A stretch of 64,000 nt of DNA from Luteimicrobium xylanilyticum (GCF_009429125.1 NZ_CP045529.1:2418001-2482000); one strand, 5' to 3'. Numbered from the stretch's first letter, positions 52,059 through 61,765 are shown. Numbers and translations: made by a program. Notes: generated from the sequence alone by a model not told the origin.

Positions 52059-53689
52059 GCCCGTAGCGTGCCACGCGCCGCCCACGACCACCCAGCGAGC
52101 GACGGCCTCGCTCCGGGCGCCCAGGGCACGCGCACCCCCGCGGCGTCGGCGAGCACGCGCCAGTTCCACAGCGCGGCGCCGGCGGCGACCGTCGCGACGG
52201 CGAGGAGCCCGGCCCCGAGGAGGCCGCCGGTCCACGGCACGCTCGCGCCGGGGAGCCCGGCCGCGACCGTCGCGACCCGCGCGATCCACCACGTCGCGCA
52301 CCCGGCGGCCCAGGCGAGCACGTGCGCGGCGGCGGGCCACACCGGCGCGAGGAGGGTCGCGAGCACACCCAGCACCGTCGCGGGGGCGAGGGCCGGGTCC
52401 GCGACGAGGTTCGCCGGCACGGACCACAGCGACACCGCCGGAGACAGCAGCACGAGCACCGGCCCGCAGGCCGCCTGCGCCGCGACCGGGACCGCGAGGA
52501 CGAGCGCGAGGTGCCGTGGCAGCCAGGCGGACAGCCGCCGAGCGAGCGGGCTCGCGAGCAGCACGATGCCGGCGGTCGCCGCGACCGACAGGACGAACCC
52601 GAAGGCGCGCGCGAGCCACGGGTCGGCGACGAGGAGCACGAGGACGGAGGCACCGAGCGCCGGGACGGCCCGTGCCGAGCGTCCGAGAGCCGTCCCCGCG
52701 AGCGCGACCGCGCACATGCCGGCCGACCGCACGACGCTCGGGTCGGGTCGCACGAGAAGGACGAAGCCCGCGGTCGCCGGCGCGAGCACCGCGAGCCGGG
52801 CCCACCGGCCCAGGCCGAGCAGCGCGCACAGGCCGCTCAACGTCGCCACGACGATCGCGAAGTGCCCGCCCGAGACCGCGGTCACGTGGGTGAGGCCTAC
52901 CGTCCGCATCGCGGTGTCGAGGTCGTCGGGCAGCCGCGTCACGTCGCCCACGGCGACTCCGGGGACGAGCGCACGGGCCTGCGGCGAGAGGTCGTCGGTC
53001 ACGTCCATGAGCGCCGACCGCAGGGCGTCGGCGCCGGCGACCGGTCCGTGCGGGGGCGCCTGGACCTCCGGCGCCCGCAGCGGCACGAGCTGCGCCACCT
53101 CGCGCTCACCGGGATCGGCGGGACGCAGGCGGCCGGTCACCACGACGCGCGCGCCGACCGCGACGACCGACCAGCTGGGGTCGCCACGCACCAGCACGGG
53201 CGCCGCAGCCTGCCAGGCGCGGGCGCCGTCGTCGACGGTGGTGACGTCGAGCGACGCGAGCACCACGTCCTCGCCCCAGGCGGATCGCAGCGGCACGGGG
53301 TCGTCACGGACGCTCGCCTCGACCGTGACCACGCGGCCGGAGGCTGCCAGGTCGCCGAGGTCCGCCCGGTCGCGCACGACGAGCTGGACCGCGCAGGCTG
53401 CGAGCGCCACGGTGGCGGCACCGACGGCGAGCGCGACGGGCGCCGCGAGCACGGCCGACGTCCTCGCGTCCGGGCGGACCCGTGGCGCCCTCCGGCCCCG
53501 GCGGGCCGGGAGGAGCGGGGGCACGCGGGCCAGCCCGACGACGGCGACGGCCCCGACGACGGGCACGACGAGGGCCGCGAGCACGACCGCGTGCGTCCCC
53601 GCGGCGACGGCCCACCAGCACACGAGCCAGGTCGCGAGGGCGGCGGGAGCGAGGCGGAGGTCGACGGGCGCACGGCCGCCCGCGCTCAC
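51965..53689 (-). CDS. comEC: ComEC-type DNA-uptake channel protein, lacking the beta-lactamase domain
   Basis: The product has 574 residues. An N-terminal helix bundle and OB-like DUF4131 region (about 1-210) precede the Competence domain (about 230-500) with GVAVGDVTRLPDDLDTAMRT and VGLTHVTAVSGGHFAIVVAT, the hallmark of ComEC. The C-terminal metallo-beta-lactamase-like domain found in many ComEC proteins is missing; after about residue 535 the chain is an Arg/Pro/Ser-rich tail read in a different frame over the start of holA. GTG 53689 overlaps the comEA stop as GTGA. Presumed to form the DNA channel in the cytoplasmic membrane. Confidence 0.9.
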   Translation of the reverse strand: MSAGGRAPVDLRLAPAALATWLVCWWAVAAGTHAVVLAALVVPVVGAVAVVGLARVPPLLPARRGRRAPRVRPDARTSAVLAAPVALAVGAATVALAACAVQLVVRDRADLGDLAASGRVVTVEASVRDDPVPLRSAWGEDVVLASLDVTTVDDGARAWQAAAPVLVRGDPSWSVVAVGARVVVTGRLRPADPGEREVAQLVPLRAPEVQAPPHGPVAGADALRSALMDVTDDLSPQARALVPGVAVGDVTRLPDDLDTAMRTVGLTHVTAVSGGHFAIVVATLSGLCALLGLGRWARLAVLAPATAGFVLLVRPDPSVVRSAGMCAVALAGTALGRSARAVPALGASVLVLLVADPWLARAFGFVLSVAATAGIVLLASPLARRLSAWLPRHLALVLAVPVAAQAACGPVLVLLSPAVSLWSVPANLVADPALAPATVLGVLATLLAPVWPAAAHVLAWAAGCATWWIARVATVAAGLPGASVPWTGGLLGAGLLAVATVAAGAALWNWRVLADAAGVRVPWAPGARPSLAGWSWAARGTLRACLQRPDRPAAPPEHVPPARASAPRSSSSRP

Positions 53690-54807
53690 ACCCGCACCAG
53701 GTCGCGCAGCCGTCCCAGGAGCGCGGGCCCGATTCCCGAGACCTCGTCGAGCTGGTCGACGCTGGTGAACGGGCCGTTCTGGGTCCGGTGGTCGACGATG
53801 CGCTGTGCGAGGACGGGCCCGATGCCGGGGAGCGCGTCGAGGGCGGCCGCGTCGGCCGTGTTGAGGTCGACCGGGGTGCCGGACGCGGCTTTCGAGGACC
53901 CGCCGCCGTCACCCGTCGCGGCCCCGTCCGCGCTCGTCCCGGACGGGGCCGCGGGCACGGCAGTCTCGCCCTTGCGCGGGATGCGCACCTGCTGCCCGTC
54001 CGCGACGACGGAGGCGAGGTTGACGGCGTCGAGCTGGGCCGACGACGTCGCGCCCCCGGCAGCCTCGACCGCGTCCTCGAGCCGGGCGCCTGTATCGAGG
54101 TGGACGAGCCCGGGGTGCCGGACGGCCCCGACGACGTGGACGAGGATCGTCGCGCCGGCCGACGTGCCCGTGCCCGACGGCGCGGTGGCGACGGACGCGC
54201 CCGTGGACCCGGTAGTCGCGCTCGGCCGGACCGCACCGCCCGACGCGCGCGGGGCCGGGACGTCGACGGCCACCCGCGCCGTCGGCGCGCCCGCCCCGCG
54301 CGACACCGCCACCGTGACGACGGCGGCACCCACGGCGAGCACGACCGCGAGGACGAGCCCCGCGGCCCGGGCGGTCACGGCCCACCGGCGCGGCCCGACG
54401 CTCTCGTCGAGGTCGGTGCCGACGGGATGGCCGTGCGCGGTCGTGTAGGCGGACGCGACGGCGCCCATCGCCCCCGCACGGAACCGCGACGCGACGTCCG
54501 CGGCATCGGCCCCCGCTGCGTCGGGCCCCGCTGCGTCGGACTCCCCCGCGTCGGACTCCCCCGCGCCGGGATCGAGGGGCCGTTCGGACGGCGCGTCGCC
54601 GGTCCACGGGTCCGGTCCGGGCGCGCGCGGCGTCGGCGCTCGCGTCGCGGCGAGGACCGGGCTCCACGGCACTGCCGGCCGCTCGACGACCGTGGCGCCG
54701 CGCTCGCCCGCAGGTGAGGCGACGGCTCGGGCCGGGACGTCGTCGAGCGGCGGTGCGGCGAGGCGACGCGCACGGTCCCGCGCGTCGGGCGGTGTGGATC
54801 GGGGCAC
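53686..54807 (-). CDS. comEA: ComEA-type DNA-binding competence protein
   Basis: This 373-residue membrane protein has a long disordered N-terminus with duplicated GESDA and AAGPDAAGADAA repeats, one transmembrane helix (about 145-170), a SLBB domain (about 220-280, starting ILVHVVGAVRHPGLVHLDTG) and two helix-hairpin-helix motifs at the end (TAAALDALPGIGPVLAQRIV and DEVSGIGPALLGRLRDL). The usual ComEA is much shorter; the long N-terminus is common in actinobacteria. It binds incoming DNA outside the membrane and passes it to ComEC. Start GTG 54807. Confidence 0.92.
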   Translation of the reverse strand: MPRSTPPDARDRARRLAAPPLDDVPARAVASPAGERGATVVERPAVPWSPVLAATRAPTPRAPGPDPWTGDAPSERPLDPGAGESDAGESDAAGPDAAGADAADVASRFRAGAMGAVASAYTTAHGHPVGTDLDESVGPRRWAVTARAAGLVLAVVLAVGAAVVTVAVSRGAGAPTARVAVDVPAPRASGGAVRPSATTGSTGASVATAPSGTGTSAGATILVHVVGAVRHPGLVHLDTGARLEDAVEAAGGATSSAQLDAVNLASVVADGQQVRIPRKGETAVPAAPSGTSADGAATGDGGGSSKAASGTPVDLNTADAAALDALPGIGPVLAQRIVDHRTQNGPFTSVDQLDEVSGIGPALLGRLRDLVRV

Positions 54808-54899
54808 GCGGCGACGCTAGGCGCCGAGCACCACGGCCTGCCCGAGCGACGACGCCACCGGTGCACGACGGGCCCCGTCCACAGGGCCGGCGTCGGGCG

Positions 54900-55802
54900 T
54901 CAGTCCTTGTCGCGCGCGGCGCGCGGGGTGGACTCGGCCAGGTCCGAGACGACGACGGCGAGGGTCCCCGGCCCGGTGTGCGCACCCAGCACGGCGCTCA
55001 CGGGCGAGACCAGCACGGGGTGGCCCGTGCGTTCCTCGAGCTCGCGCGCGAGCTCGAAGGCGGGCTCGTGCACGCCGACGAAGTGGACCGCGACCGCGGG
55101 GTCGGTGCGCCGCTCGACGGACGCGACCGCGACCTCGACCATCCGCTCGACGGCGGCGCGGCGCGTGCGGATCCGCTGGACGAGCTCGATCTTCCCGTCG
55201 CGCAGCGTCAGGAGCGGGCGGACGCCGAAGACGGTCCCCAGGGCGGCCGCCGGTGTCGAGAGCCGGCCCCCGCGACGCAGGTGGTCGAGCGAGTCCACCA
55301 GGAAGACGGCCCGCCCGGTGCCCGCGACCCGCATCGCACGACGCGCGACCGCCTCGCCCGACGCCCCGTCGCGCGCTGCTCGCGCGGCCTCGCGCGCCGC
55401 GAAGCCCAGTGCCATCGCCGCGGACCGCGAGTCGACGACGCGGACCGGGAGCCGCGCGGTCGCGGCCGCAGCCGCGGCCTGGTGGACGGTGCCCGACAGC
55501 TCCCCGGACAGGTGGATCGAGACCACGCCGGACGCCCCCTCGGCGGCGGCCCGCTCGTACGCGGCCTCGAACGCGGCCCGCGACGGCTGGGACGTCGTGA
55601 CGCGGGCACCGGAACCGAGGGCGCCGGCGATCTCGTCGGGCGTGATGTCCTCGCCCTCGCGCGCGGCCACCCCGTCGACGACCACGGTGAGAGGCACGAC
55701 GTCGACGAGGTCCTGCACCGGGTCGGGTGCGTCGGGCAGGGACGCCGTGGAGTCGGTGACGACACGGACGGGGCCGGGTGCACGGCGACGGAGCGGGCTC
55801 AT
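54900..55802 (-). CDS. DegV-family fatty-acid-binding protein
   Basis: This 300-residue cytoplasmic protein binds a fatty acid; members deliver host or medium fatty acids to fatty-acid kinase in Firmicutes. RVVTDSTASLPD at the N-terminus, VTTSQPSRAAFEAAYE, and VVSIHLSGELSGTVHQAA are the family signatures, with Ser of T-S-Q-P-S contacting the carboxylate. ATG 55802 is divergent from the HerA-like gene, 24 bases away. DegV next to comEA is a frequent actinobacterial arrangement. Confidence 0.93.
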   Translation of the reverse strand: MSPLRRRAPGPVRVVTDSTASLPDAPDPVQDLVDVVPLTVVVDGVAAREGEDITPDEIAGALGSGARVTTSQPSRAAFEAAYERAAAEGASGVVSIHLSGELSGTVHQAAAAAATARLPVRVVDSRSAAMALGFAAREAARAARDGASGEAVARRAMRVAGTGRAVFLVDSLDHLRRGGRLSTPAAALGTVFGVRPLLTLRDGKIELVQRIRTRRAAVERMVEVAVASVERRTDPAVAVHFVGVHEPAFELARELEERTGHPVLVSPVSAVLGAHTGPGTLAVVVSDLAESTPRAARDKD

Positions 55803-55826
55803 CGCCTCCACTCTAGGATGCGAGAC

Positions 55827-57761
55827 ATGGCCGACGACGCTCCCGGTGGGGACGACATCGCTGCTCTGCGCGCCGCGGCGGCTCAGGCCGCGGCGGAGGC
55901 GGCCGAGGCGAAGGCAGCAGCGGCGCAGGCCGCTCTCGACGCCGCGCTCGCACGGTCCTCGGGCGCTCCCCCGGCGGTGCCCGCCACCGACGCCCCCGCG
56001 AGCGACGCGGAAGGCGAGGCCGAGGACGCCACGGACGCGCCGTCGTCGGGCGGGAAGACCCAGCCCACCGCGAAGGCGGCGCCGCCGCCGGACCCTGGCT
56101 CGGGCGGGTACCGCGACCAGGTCCGCACGGCGTACGCGTACCAGGGCGGCACGCTCCCCCTCGGGGCGCTGCTCGTCGCCGCGGACGGGAGCGACGGCGG
56201 CACGACGGACCCGGCGCCGGACGCCTCCGTGCAGGTCGGCTTCGCGCTGTCGATGCTCAACCGGCACGGGCTGGTCGCGGGCGCGACGGGCACCGGCAAG
56301 ACGAAGACGCTCCAGGGCATGGCGGAGGGGCTGTCGGCGGCGGGCGTGCCGGTGTTCCTCGCGGACGTCAAGGGCGACCTGTCGGGGCTGGCGGTCGACG
56401 GCGCGGACAACCCGAAGGTCGCGGAGCGGGCGGCGTCGATCGGGCAGGACTGGTCCCCCACGGCGTTCCCGACCGAGTTCTACTCGCTCGGCGGGCTCGG
56501 CAACGGGGTCCCCGTGCGGACGACGGTCACGGACTTCGGGCCGCTGCTGCTGTCGAAGGTGCTCGGGCTGAACGACACCCAGGAGTCGAGCCTCGGCCTG
56601 ATCTTCCACTGGGCCGACACGCAGGGGCTCGCGCTGCTCGACCTCAAGGACCTCCAGTCGACCATCGCGTACCTCACGTCCGACGACGGCAAGGCCGAGC
56701 TCAAGGGCATCGGCGGCCTGTCGGCGGCGACGGCGGGCGTCATCCTGCGCGAGATCGTGGGGCTGCAGGCGCAGGGCGCGGACGTCTTCTTCGGGGAGCC
56801 CGCGTTCGACACGGCCGCGCTGCTGCGGACGGCGTCCGACGGCCGCGGGACGGTCTCGTGCCTCGAGCTGCCCGCGGTCCAGGACCGGCCGGCCCTGTTC
56901 TCCACGTTCCTCATGTGGCTGCTCGCGGACCTCTACCACGACCTGCCGGAGGTCGGGGACCCCGACAAGCCCAAGCTGGTGTTCTTCTTCGACGAGGCGC
57001 ACCTGCTGTTCGACGGGGCGTCGAAGGCGTTCCTCGAGCAGGTCGTGCAGACGGTGCGGCTCGTGCGGTCCAAGGGGGTCGGGGTCTTCTTCATCACCCA
57101 GAGCCCCAAGGACGTACCCGCGGACGTCCTCGCGCAGCTCGGCAACCGCGTCCAGCACGCGCTGCGGGCCTTCACCCCCGACGACGCCACCGCCCTGCGC
57201 GCGGCCGCCCGGACGTTCCCCACCTCCCCGTACGACCTGGAACAGCTCCTGCAGTCCCTCGGCACCGGCGAGGCCGTCGTGACGGTGCTCACCGAGAAGG
57301 GCGCGCCCGCGCCGGTCGCGTGGACGCGGGTCCGCGCGCCGCAGTCGTCGATGGACCCGGCGCCCGACGCGACGCTCGCCGGGATCGTCGCCGCGTCGCC
57401 GCTGCAGGCGCAGTACGGCACCGCGGTCGACAACGAATCCGCCTACGAGCTGCTCGCGCAACGGGTGATCGCCCAGCAGGCGGCGGCCGAGCAGGCCGCT
57501 GCGGCCGAGGCGGCGGCGAAGGAGCGGGCGGCCGCCGACAAGGAGGCCGCCAAGCAGGCCAAGAAGCAGGCCGACGACCTCGCGAAGATGCAGGCGAAGC
57601 TCGAGCGCGACGCCGCGAAGGCGCGCACGGGGTCGGTGTCGGGCTCCGGCGGGGCACGCCGGTCGACGGCGCAGAGCCCGCTCGACAAGCTCCTCGGCTC
57701 GATGGCGACGACGCTCGGGCGCGAGATCACACGCAGCGTGTTCGGCACGCGCCGACGCTGA
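55827..57761 (+). CDS. HerA/YjgR-like ATPase (DUF853)
   Basis: The product has 644 residues. Residues 1-95 are an Ala/Glu/Pro-rich extension with coiled-coil character, followed by an FtsK/HerA-type P-loop ATPase: Walker A GATGTGKT at 152-159, ADVKGDLSGLAVDG, Walker B KLVFFFDEAHLLFD, and FITQSPKDVPADVLAQLGNR, typical of DUF853. The tail (about 540-600) is an Ala/Lys-rich coiled coil. Function is unsettled; relatives are predicted DNA-translocating helicases. ATG 55827 lies seven bases after TAGGAT, so the message may be leaderless. Confidence 0.92.
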   Translation: MADDAPGGDDIAALRAAAAQAAAEAAEAKAAAAQAALDAALARSSGAPPAVPATDAPASDAEGEAEDATDAPSSGGKTQPTAKAAPPPDPGSGGYRDQVRTAYAYQGGTLPLGALLVAADGSDGGTTDPAPDASVQVGFALSMLNRHGLVAGATGTGKTKTLQGMAEGLSAAGVPVFLADVKGDLSGLAVDGADNPKVAERAASIGQDWSPTAFPTEFYSLGGLGNGVPVRTTVTDFGPLLLSKVLGLNDTQESSLGLIFHWADTQGLALLDLKDLQSTIAYLTSDDGKAELKGIGGLSAATAGVILREIVGLQAQGADVFFGEPAFDTAALLRTASDGRGTVSCLELPAVQDRPALFSTFLMWLLADLYHDLPEVGDPDKPKLVFFFDEAHLLFDGASKAFLEQVVQTVRLVRSKGVGVFFITQSPKDVPADVLAQLGNRVQHALRAFTPDDATALRAAARTFPTSPYDLEQLLQSLGTGEAVVTVLTEKGAPAPVAWTRVRAPQSSMDPAPDATLAGIVAASPLQAQYGTAVDNESAYELLAQRVIAQQAAAEQAAAAEAAAKERAAADKEAAKQAKKQADDLAKMQAKLERDAAKARTGSVSGSGGARRSTAQSPLDKLLGSMATTLGREITRSVFGTRRR

Positions 57762-57803
57762 CGGGCCGTCCGGGAGATCCTCACGCGACGTGCGCAGAAA
57801 CGG

Positions 57804-57833
57804 CTCGACGGCCGCGGATCGAAACGATACGAT
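57804..57833 (+). promoter_or_regulatory. Possible promoter of the MATE gene
   Basis: TACGAT (57828-57833) is a fair -10 box in an AT-richer patch; CTCGAC at 57804-57809 is an 18-base-spaced weak -35. ATCGAAACGAT (57819-57829) is a small dyad over the -10 region, perhaps an operator. About 115 bases of leader would follow. Confidence 0.35.
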
Positions 57834-57953
57834 GATGCCTGCGCCAACCGGCCACGCCGGTCGCCGCGCGACCTTCCCCCACTTCTCCCGCCGACCCCGC
57901 CACCCTGAGTCGCGCCGTCGGCCCCTGCCCTGCCCCAGGAGCTCCGTCCTTCC

Positions 57954-59504
57954 ATGGCTCACGCCCTCACGTCCGGCCGCCCGTGGCGCGTCGTCCTCGT
58001 CTTCGCGATCCCGCTGTTCGTCGGCAACGTCGTACAGCAGCTCTACCAGGTGACCGACGCGTTCGTCGTCGGCCGCCACCTCGGCGTCGACGCGCTCGCC
58101 GCCGTCGGCTCGACCGGGAGCCTCCTGTTCCTCCTCCTCGGCTTCGCGTGGGGCATGACCTCGGGCTTCGCGATCCCGACGGCGCAGGCGTTCGGCGCGG
58201 GCGACCACGCGGCCGTCCGGCGCTCGGTCGCGGCGGGGACGATCCTCACCGCCGCGTCGAGCCTCGTCATCACCGTCGGGGCCGTCGCGCTCGCCCGTCC
58301 CGCGCTCGAGCTCCTGCGCACCCCGGTCGACCTCATCGACGACGCGACCACCTTCGCGGTCGTGAGCTTCTCCGGCGCCGCCGCGACCATGTTCTTCAAC
58401 TACCTCGCGGCGATCATCCGGGCCATCGGCGACTCACGCACCCCGCTCGTCTTCCTCGTCGTGAGCTGCGGGCTCAACGGCGCGCTCGTCGTCGCGCTCG
58501 TGGGCTTCGCCGGGCTGGGTGTCGGCGGCGCCGCGCTCGCGACGATCACGTCCCAGGCCGTCTCGGTGCTGCTCTGCGTGGTCCACGTGCGCCGCCGCGT
58601 CCCGCTGCTCCAGATCGGGCGCGCCGACCTGCGTGGCGCGCTGCGCGACCTCACGGACCTCGGCCGCCACCTGCGCCTCGGCGTCCCCATGGGCCTGCAG
58701 GCGTCGATCATCGCGATCGGAACTCTCACGGTGCAGCTCAAGCTCAACGAACTCGGGTCGACCGCCGTCGCGGCGTACACGGCCGCGGCTCGCGTCGACT
58801 CGCTCGCCGTCGCGCTCCTCGGCTCCCTCGGGCTGGCCGTGTCCACGTACGCCGCCCAGAACCACGGCGCCGGACGACCCGACCGGGTCCGTTCCGGCGT
58901 CGTGCAGTCCGCGGGCGTCGCCGTCGTGGGCTCCGTCGCGCTCGGCGCGATCCTCGTGGCGTTCGGCAGCGACCTCGTCGGGCTGTTCGTCGGGTCGGGC
59001 GAGACCGAGGTCACCTCGATGGCCGCGCACTTCCTGCGTGTCAACGGCGCCCTCTACGCGGCCCTCGGCGTGCTCTTCGTGCTGCGCGGTGCGCTCCAGG
59101 GCCTCGGACGGACGCTCGTGCCGACGCTCTCCGGCCTCCTGGAGCTGGTCATGCGGGTGGGCGCCGCCCTCGTGCTCGGCGGCGCGTTCGGGTACGCGGG
59201 GATCGTCTGGAGCAACCCGCTCGCCTGGATCGGCTCCGTGCTGCTGCTCGTGCCCGCGTACGTCGTGTGCCACCGCGCGCTCGGGCGGCTCGCCCGCACG
59301 GCGGCGACGCTCCCCGGCGCCGAGCCGGTGCGCGAGGCGAGGAGTGCGACGTCGCTCGTCGCCGACGCCGCGCTTCCGCAGCCGGGGCTCGCCCTCGAGG
59401 CGGAGACCGAGACCGAGCGGCACGAGACCGTGCACGCGCGGGTGCTGCGCCTGCACCGCGTCCGCCGACGCCGGCCCGCGGCGCGTCCCCGCGTCCGCGT
59501 CTGA
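57954..59504 (+). CDS. MATE-family efflux transporter
   Basis: This 516-residue protein has 12 predicted helices of the MATE fold in two halves; PLFVGNVVQQLYQVTDAFVV is the first-helix signature of the DinF-like/NorM-like group and VPMGLQASIIAIGTLTVQLK that of the second half. It presumably exports a drug or metabolite using proton or sodium gradients. A 60-residue Arg-rich cytoplasmic tail follows. ATG 57954 has AGGAG about twelve bases upstream. It may be unrelated to the three genes that follow, which start 59 bases downstream. Confidence 0.92.
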   Translation: MAHALTSGRPWRVVLVFAIPLFVGNVVQQLYQVTDAFVVGRHLGVDALAAVGSTGSLLFLLLGFAWGMTSGFAIPTAQAFGAGDHAAVRRSVAAGTILTAASSLVITVGAVALARPALELLRTPVDLIDDATTFAVVSFSGAAATMFFNYLAAIIRAIGDSRTPLVFLVVSCGLNGALVVALVGFAGLGVGGAALATITSQAVSVLLCVVHVRRRVPLLQIGRADLRGALRDLTDLGRHLRLGVPMGLQASIIAIGTLTVQLKLNELGSTAVAAYTAAARVDSLAVALLGSLGLAVSTYAAQNHGAGRPDRVRSGVVQSAGVAVVGSVALGAILVAFGSDLVGLFVGSGETEVTSMAAHFLRVNGALYAALGVLFVLRGALQGLGRTLVPTLSGLLELVMRVGAALVLGGAFGYAGIVWSNPLAWIGSVLLLVPAYVVCHRALGRLARTAATLPGAEPVREARSATSLVADAALPQPGLALEAETETERHETVHARVLRLHRVRRRRPAARPRVRV

Positions 59505-59563
59505 CGAGGCCGAGGGCTCGCGGCCACAGGCGGACGGCCCCCGCCGATGCCAGACTCGAGGAC

Positions 59564-60469
59564 ATGACCACCGTCCTCGTGACCGGTGCCGGCGGACCCG
59601 CGGGCGCCTCCCTCGGGCGTCAGCTCGCCGACCGTCACGACCGTGGCGGGCATCCCTACACCACCGTCGGGGTGGACCTCGCCGCGCTCCCCTCGGGCTC
59701 CTTCACCCGCACCGCCACGGTCGCGGCGGCGGCCGAGGCCGCGTACGCGCCCTCGATGCTCGCCGCTGTCCGCGAGGCGCGACCCGACCTCGTGGTCCCC
59801 ACCGTCCAGGACGAGCTGCCGCAGGTCGCGGCCCTCGCGGAGCTCCTGGCGGGCGCCGGCAGCGCCGGAGCGCGCGTCGTCGTCGCCGGGGCCCGTGCGT
59901 CAGCCCTCGCTGCGGACAAGCTCCTCACGATGTGGACGCTCGAGAGGGCAGGCGTGGCCGTCCCCGCATACGCTGCCGCGTCGGACCTTCCGGACACCGA
60001 GGCGGCCCTGGCGCTCACCGGCGGCACCGCCGTCGTCAAGCCTCGCGTCTCCCGCGGCGGTCGCGGTGTCACCGTCGTCGAGCGGGCCGCCGACCTCGAC
60101 TGGGGCGCCACCGACGCGTCCTGGCTCGTTCAGGCCTTCGTGGGTGGGCCCGAGTACGCCCCGCAGGTCTACCGCTCCCCCGTCACGGGCACGTCGACGG
60201 TCGTGGTGCTCGCCAAGACCGTCCTCAAGGAGGGGCGCGTCGGCAACGCCGCCGCAGCCGAACGCGTCCCCGACGGCGCACAGCCGGAGGTCGCCGCGCT
60301 CGCCGTCGCAGCCGTCGAGGCACTCGACCTCGTCGGGCCGGTCGACATGGACGTCCGCCTGGACGAGAGCGGACGGCCGTTCGTCCTCGAGGTCAACGGG
60401 CGGTTCGGAGCCCTGTCGGCCCATGCACCCGAGCTCCTCGACCGCGTCCTCGACGAGTGGCCGGCCTGA
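59564..60469 (+). CDS. ATP-grasp family ligase
   Basis: This 301-residue enzyme begins with a nucleotide-binding-like TVLVTGAGGPAGASLGRQLA segment and continues with an ATP-grasp domain: GGTAVVKPRVSRGGRGVTVV is the lysine-glycine-rich ATP loop, and GPVDMDVRLDESGRPFVLEV then NGRFGA supplies the metal-binding residues. Similar proteins ligate amino acids or modify sugar precursors (carbamoyl-phosphate-synthase-like/PylC). The substrate is unknown. ATG 59564 lies seven bases after CAGACT, perhaps a leaderless start. The glycosyltransferase gene starts six bases downstream, indicating an operon. Confidence 0.88.
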   Translation: MTTVLVTGAGGPAGASLGRQLADRHDRGGHPYTTVGVDLAALPSGSFTRTATVAAAAEAAYAPSMLAAVREARPDLVVPTVQDELPQVAALAELLAGAGSAGARVVVAGARASALAADKLLTMWTLERAGVAVPAYAAASDLPDTEAALALTGGTAVVKPRVSRGGRGVTVVERAADLDWGATDASWLVQAFVGGPEYAPQVYRSPVTGTSTVVVLAKTVLKEGRVGNAAAAERVPDGAQPEVAALAVAAVEALDLVGPVDMDVRLDESGRPFVLEVNGRFGALSAHAPELLDRVLDEWPA

Positions 60470-60475
60470 TCCCCT

Positions 60476-61765
60476 ATGGCGATCCTGACCTCGCTCGCCG
60501 TCGTCTTCGGCGCCATGCTGCTGGTCGTCGGGCTGGTGCGCCTCGTCATGACGCCGTTCGCCCTCGTGTTCGACGCGCGGGAGCGCCGGGACCTCAGACG
60601 GCGTCCCGGCCGCCTGGGCTGCTTCGACCGTCCACCCGCGGTGACCGTCGTGGTCCCCGCGTACGACGAGGCCGTGGTGATCGAGAACTGCGTGCGCGCG
60701 ATCCTGCGCACCACGTACCCGCACCTCGACGTGGTGTGCGTGGACGACGGCTCGAGCGACGACACGTACGCACGCATGCAGCGGCTCGCCGCTCGACACC
60801 CGCAGGTGACGGCGCTGCGCCAGGACAACGCCGGCAAAGGGGCCGCGCTCAACACGGGGATCGCGGCCGCCCGGGGCGAGGTGCTGCTGCTCGTCGACGC
60901 CGACGGTCTGTTCAGCCCCGACACGGTCGCCGAGCTCCTGCGAGGGTTCCGGGACGAGCGGGTCGGCGCCGTGTGCGGCAACGACCGGCCCGTCAACCTC
61001 GACCACCTCCAGACCAAGCTCCTCGCCCTGATCAGCCACGTGGGGACCGGGCTCATGCGCCGGGCCATGGACGTCCTGCGGTGCCTGCCCGTCGTCTCGG
61101 GGAACATCGGGGCCTTTCGCCGCGAGGTGCTGGAAGCGACCGGACCGCTGCGCACCGACACCCTCGGCGAGGACCTCGAGCTGACCTGGCGCGTGTACGA
61201 GGCCGGGTACCGGGTCACGTTCGCGCCACGCGCTCTCGTCCACGCCGAGTCGCCCTCCACCCTCCGCGGCCTGTGGCGGCAGCGCGTACGGTGGGCGCGC
61301 GGCCTCGTCCAGGCCACCGACCTGCACCGCGGGATGATCGGGAACCCGCGCTACGGCGCGTTCGGGGCGTACCTCCTCTGGTCGACCCTGACCCAGCTCG
61401 TGGTCCCGTTCGTCCAGGTCCTGTTCCTCGTCCTGCTCGTAGCGCTGGTCGCTGTCGACGGCGACGGGTGGCTCCCGGCCTCGTGGTGGGCGTGGGTCGT
61501 CTTCCTCGGTCTGCCGCTCTCCGTCGCGCTGCTGGTGCTGGCCGTCGCGCTCGACCGTGCGCCACGTGACCTGCGGCTCCTGTGGACCTTGCCGCTGTGG
61601 CCCGTGTACTCGGCGATGATGTCGTTGGTGGTGCTGGACGCGGTACGACTCGAGCTCCGGGGGGCGGAGAACCGGTGGAACAAGCTGGAGCGGACGGGCA
61701 CGGTGTCGGTGGAGGGTCTGGTGGACCCGCACGACGGCGCGGAACCACCACGCTCGTCGCCGTGA
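60476..61765 (+). CDS. PgaC/BcsA-like processive glycosyltransferase, family 2
   Basis: This 429-residue membrane enzyme has one helix at the N-terminus (about 5-30), a GT-A domain and four C-terminal helices. VVVPAYDEAVVIENCVRA leads to DDGSSDD (90-96). Asp141-Ala-Asp143 is the metal-binding DxD, GEDLE (231-235) supplies the base, and QRVRW (269-273) is the processive Q/RxxRW motif. These are the features of polysaccharide synthases such as PgaC, HAS and BcsA. It likely builds a beta-linked polymer outside the membrane. The product cannot be told. The stop overlaps the next gene as GTGA. Confidence 0.92.
   Translation: MAILTSLAVVFGAMLLVVGLVRLVMTPFALVFDARERRDLRRRPGRLGCFDRPPAVTVVVPAYDEAVVIENCVRAILRTTYPHLDVVCVDDGSSDDTYARMQRLAARHPQVTALRQDNAGKGAALNTGIAAARGEVLLLVDADGLFSPDTVAELLRGFRDERVGAVCGNDRPVNLDHLQTKLLALISHVGTGLMRRAMDVLRCLPVVSGNIGAFRREVLEATGPLRTDTLGEDLELTWRVYEAGYRVTFAPRALVHAESPSTLRGLWRQRVRWARGLVQATDLHRGMIGNPRYGAFGAYLLWSTLTQLVVPFVQVLFLVLLVALVAVDGDGWLPASWWAWVVFLGLPLSVALLVLAVALDRAPRDLRLLWTLPLWPVYSAMMSLVVLDAVRLELRGAENRWNKLERTGTVSVEGLVDPHDGAEPPRSSP

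Noticed and set aside
54480-54560. Direct repeats of about 15 bases as a mobile-element footprint
   Set aside because: They encode the duplicated GESDA and AAGPDAAG stretches of ComEA and stay in frame.
54900-58208. 1102-codon minus-strand frame over degV and the HerA-like gene
   Set aside because: Only the last 300 codons (DegV) are coding; upstream it is antisense to the ATPase on the plus strand.
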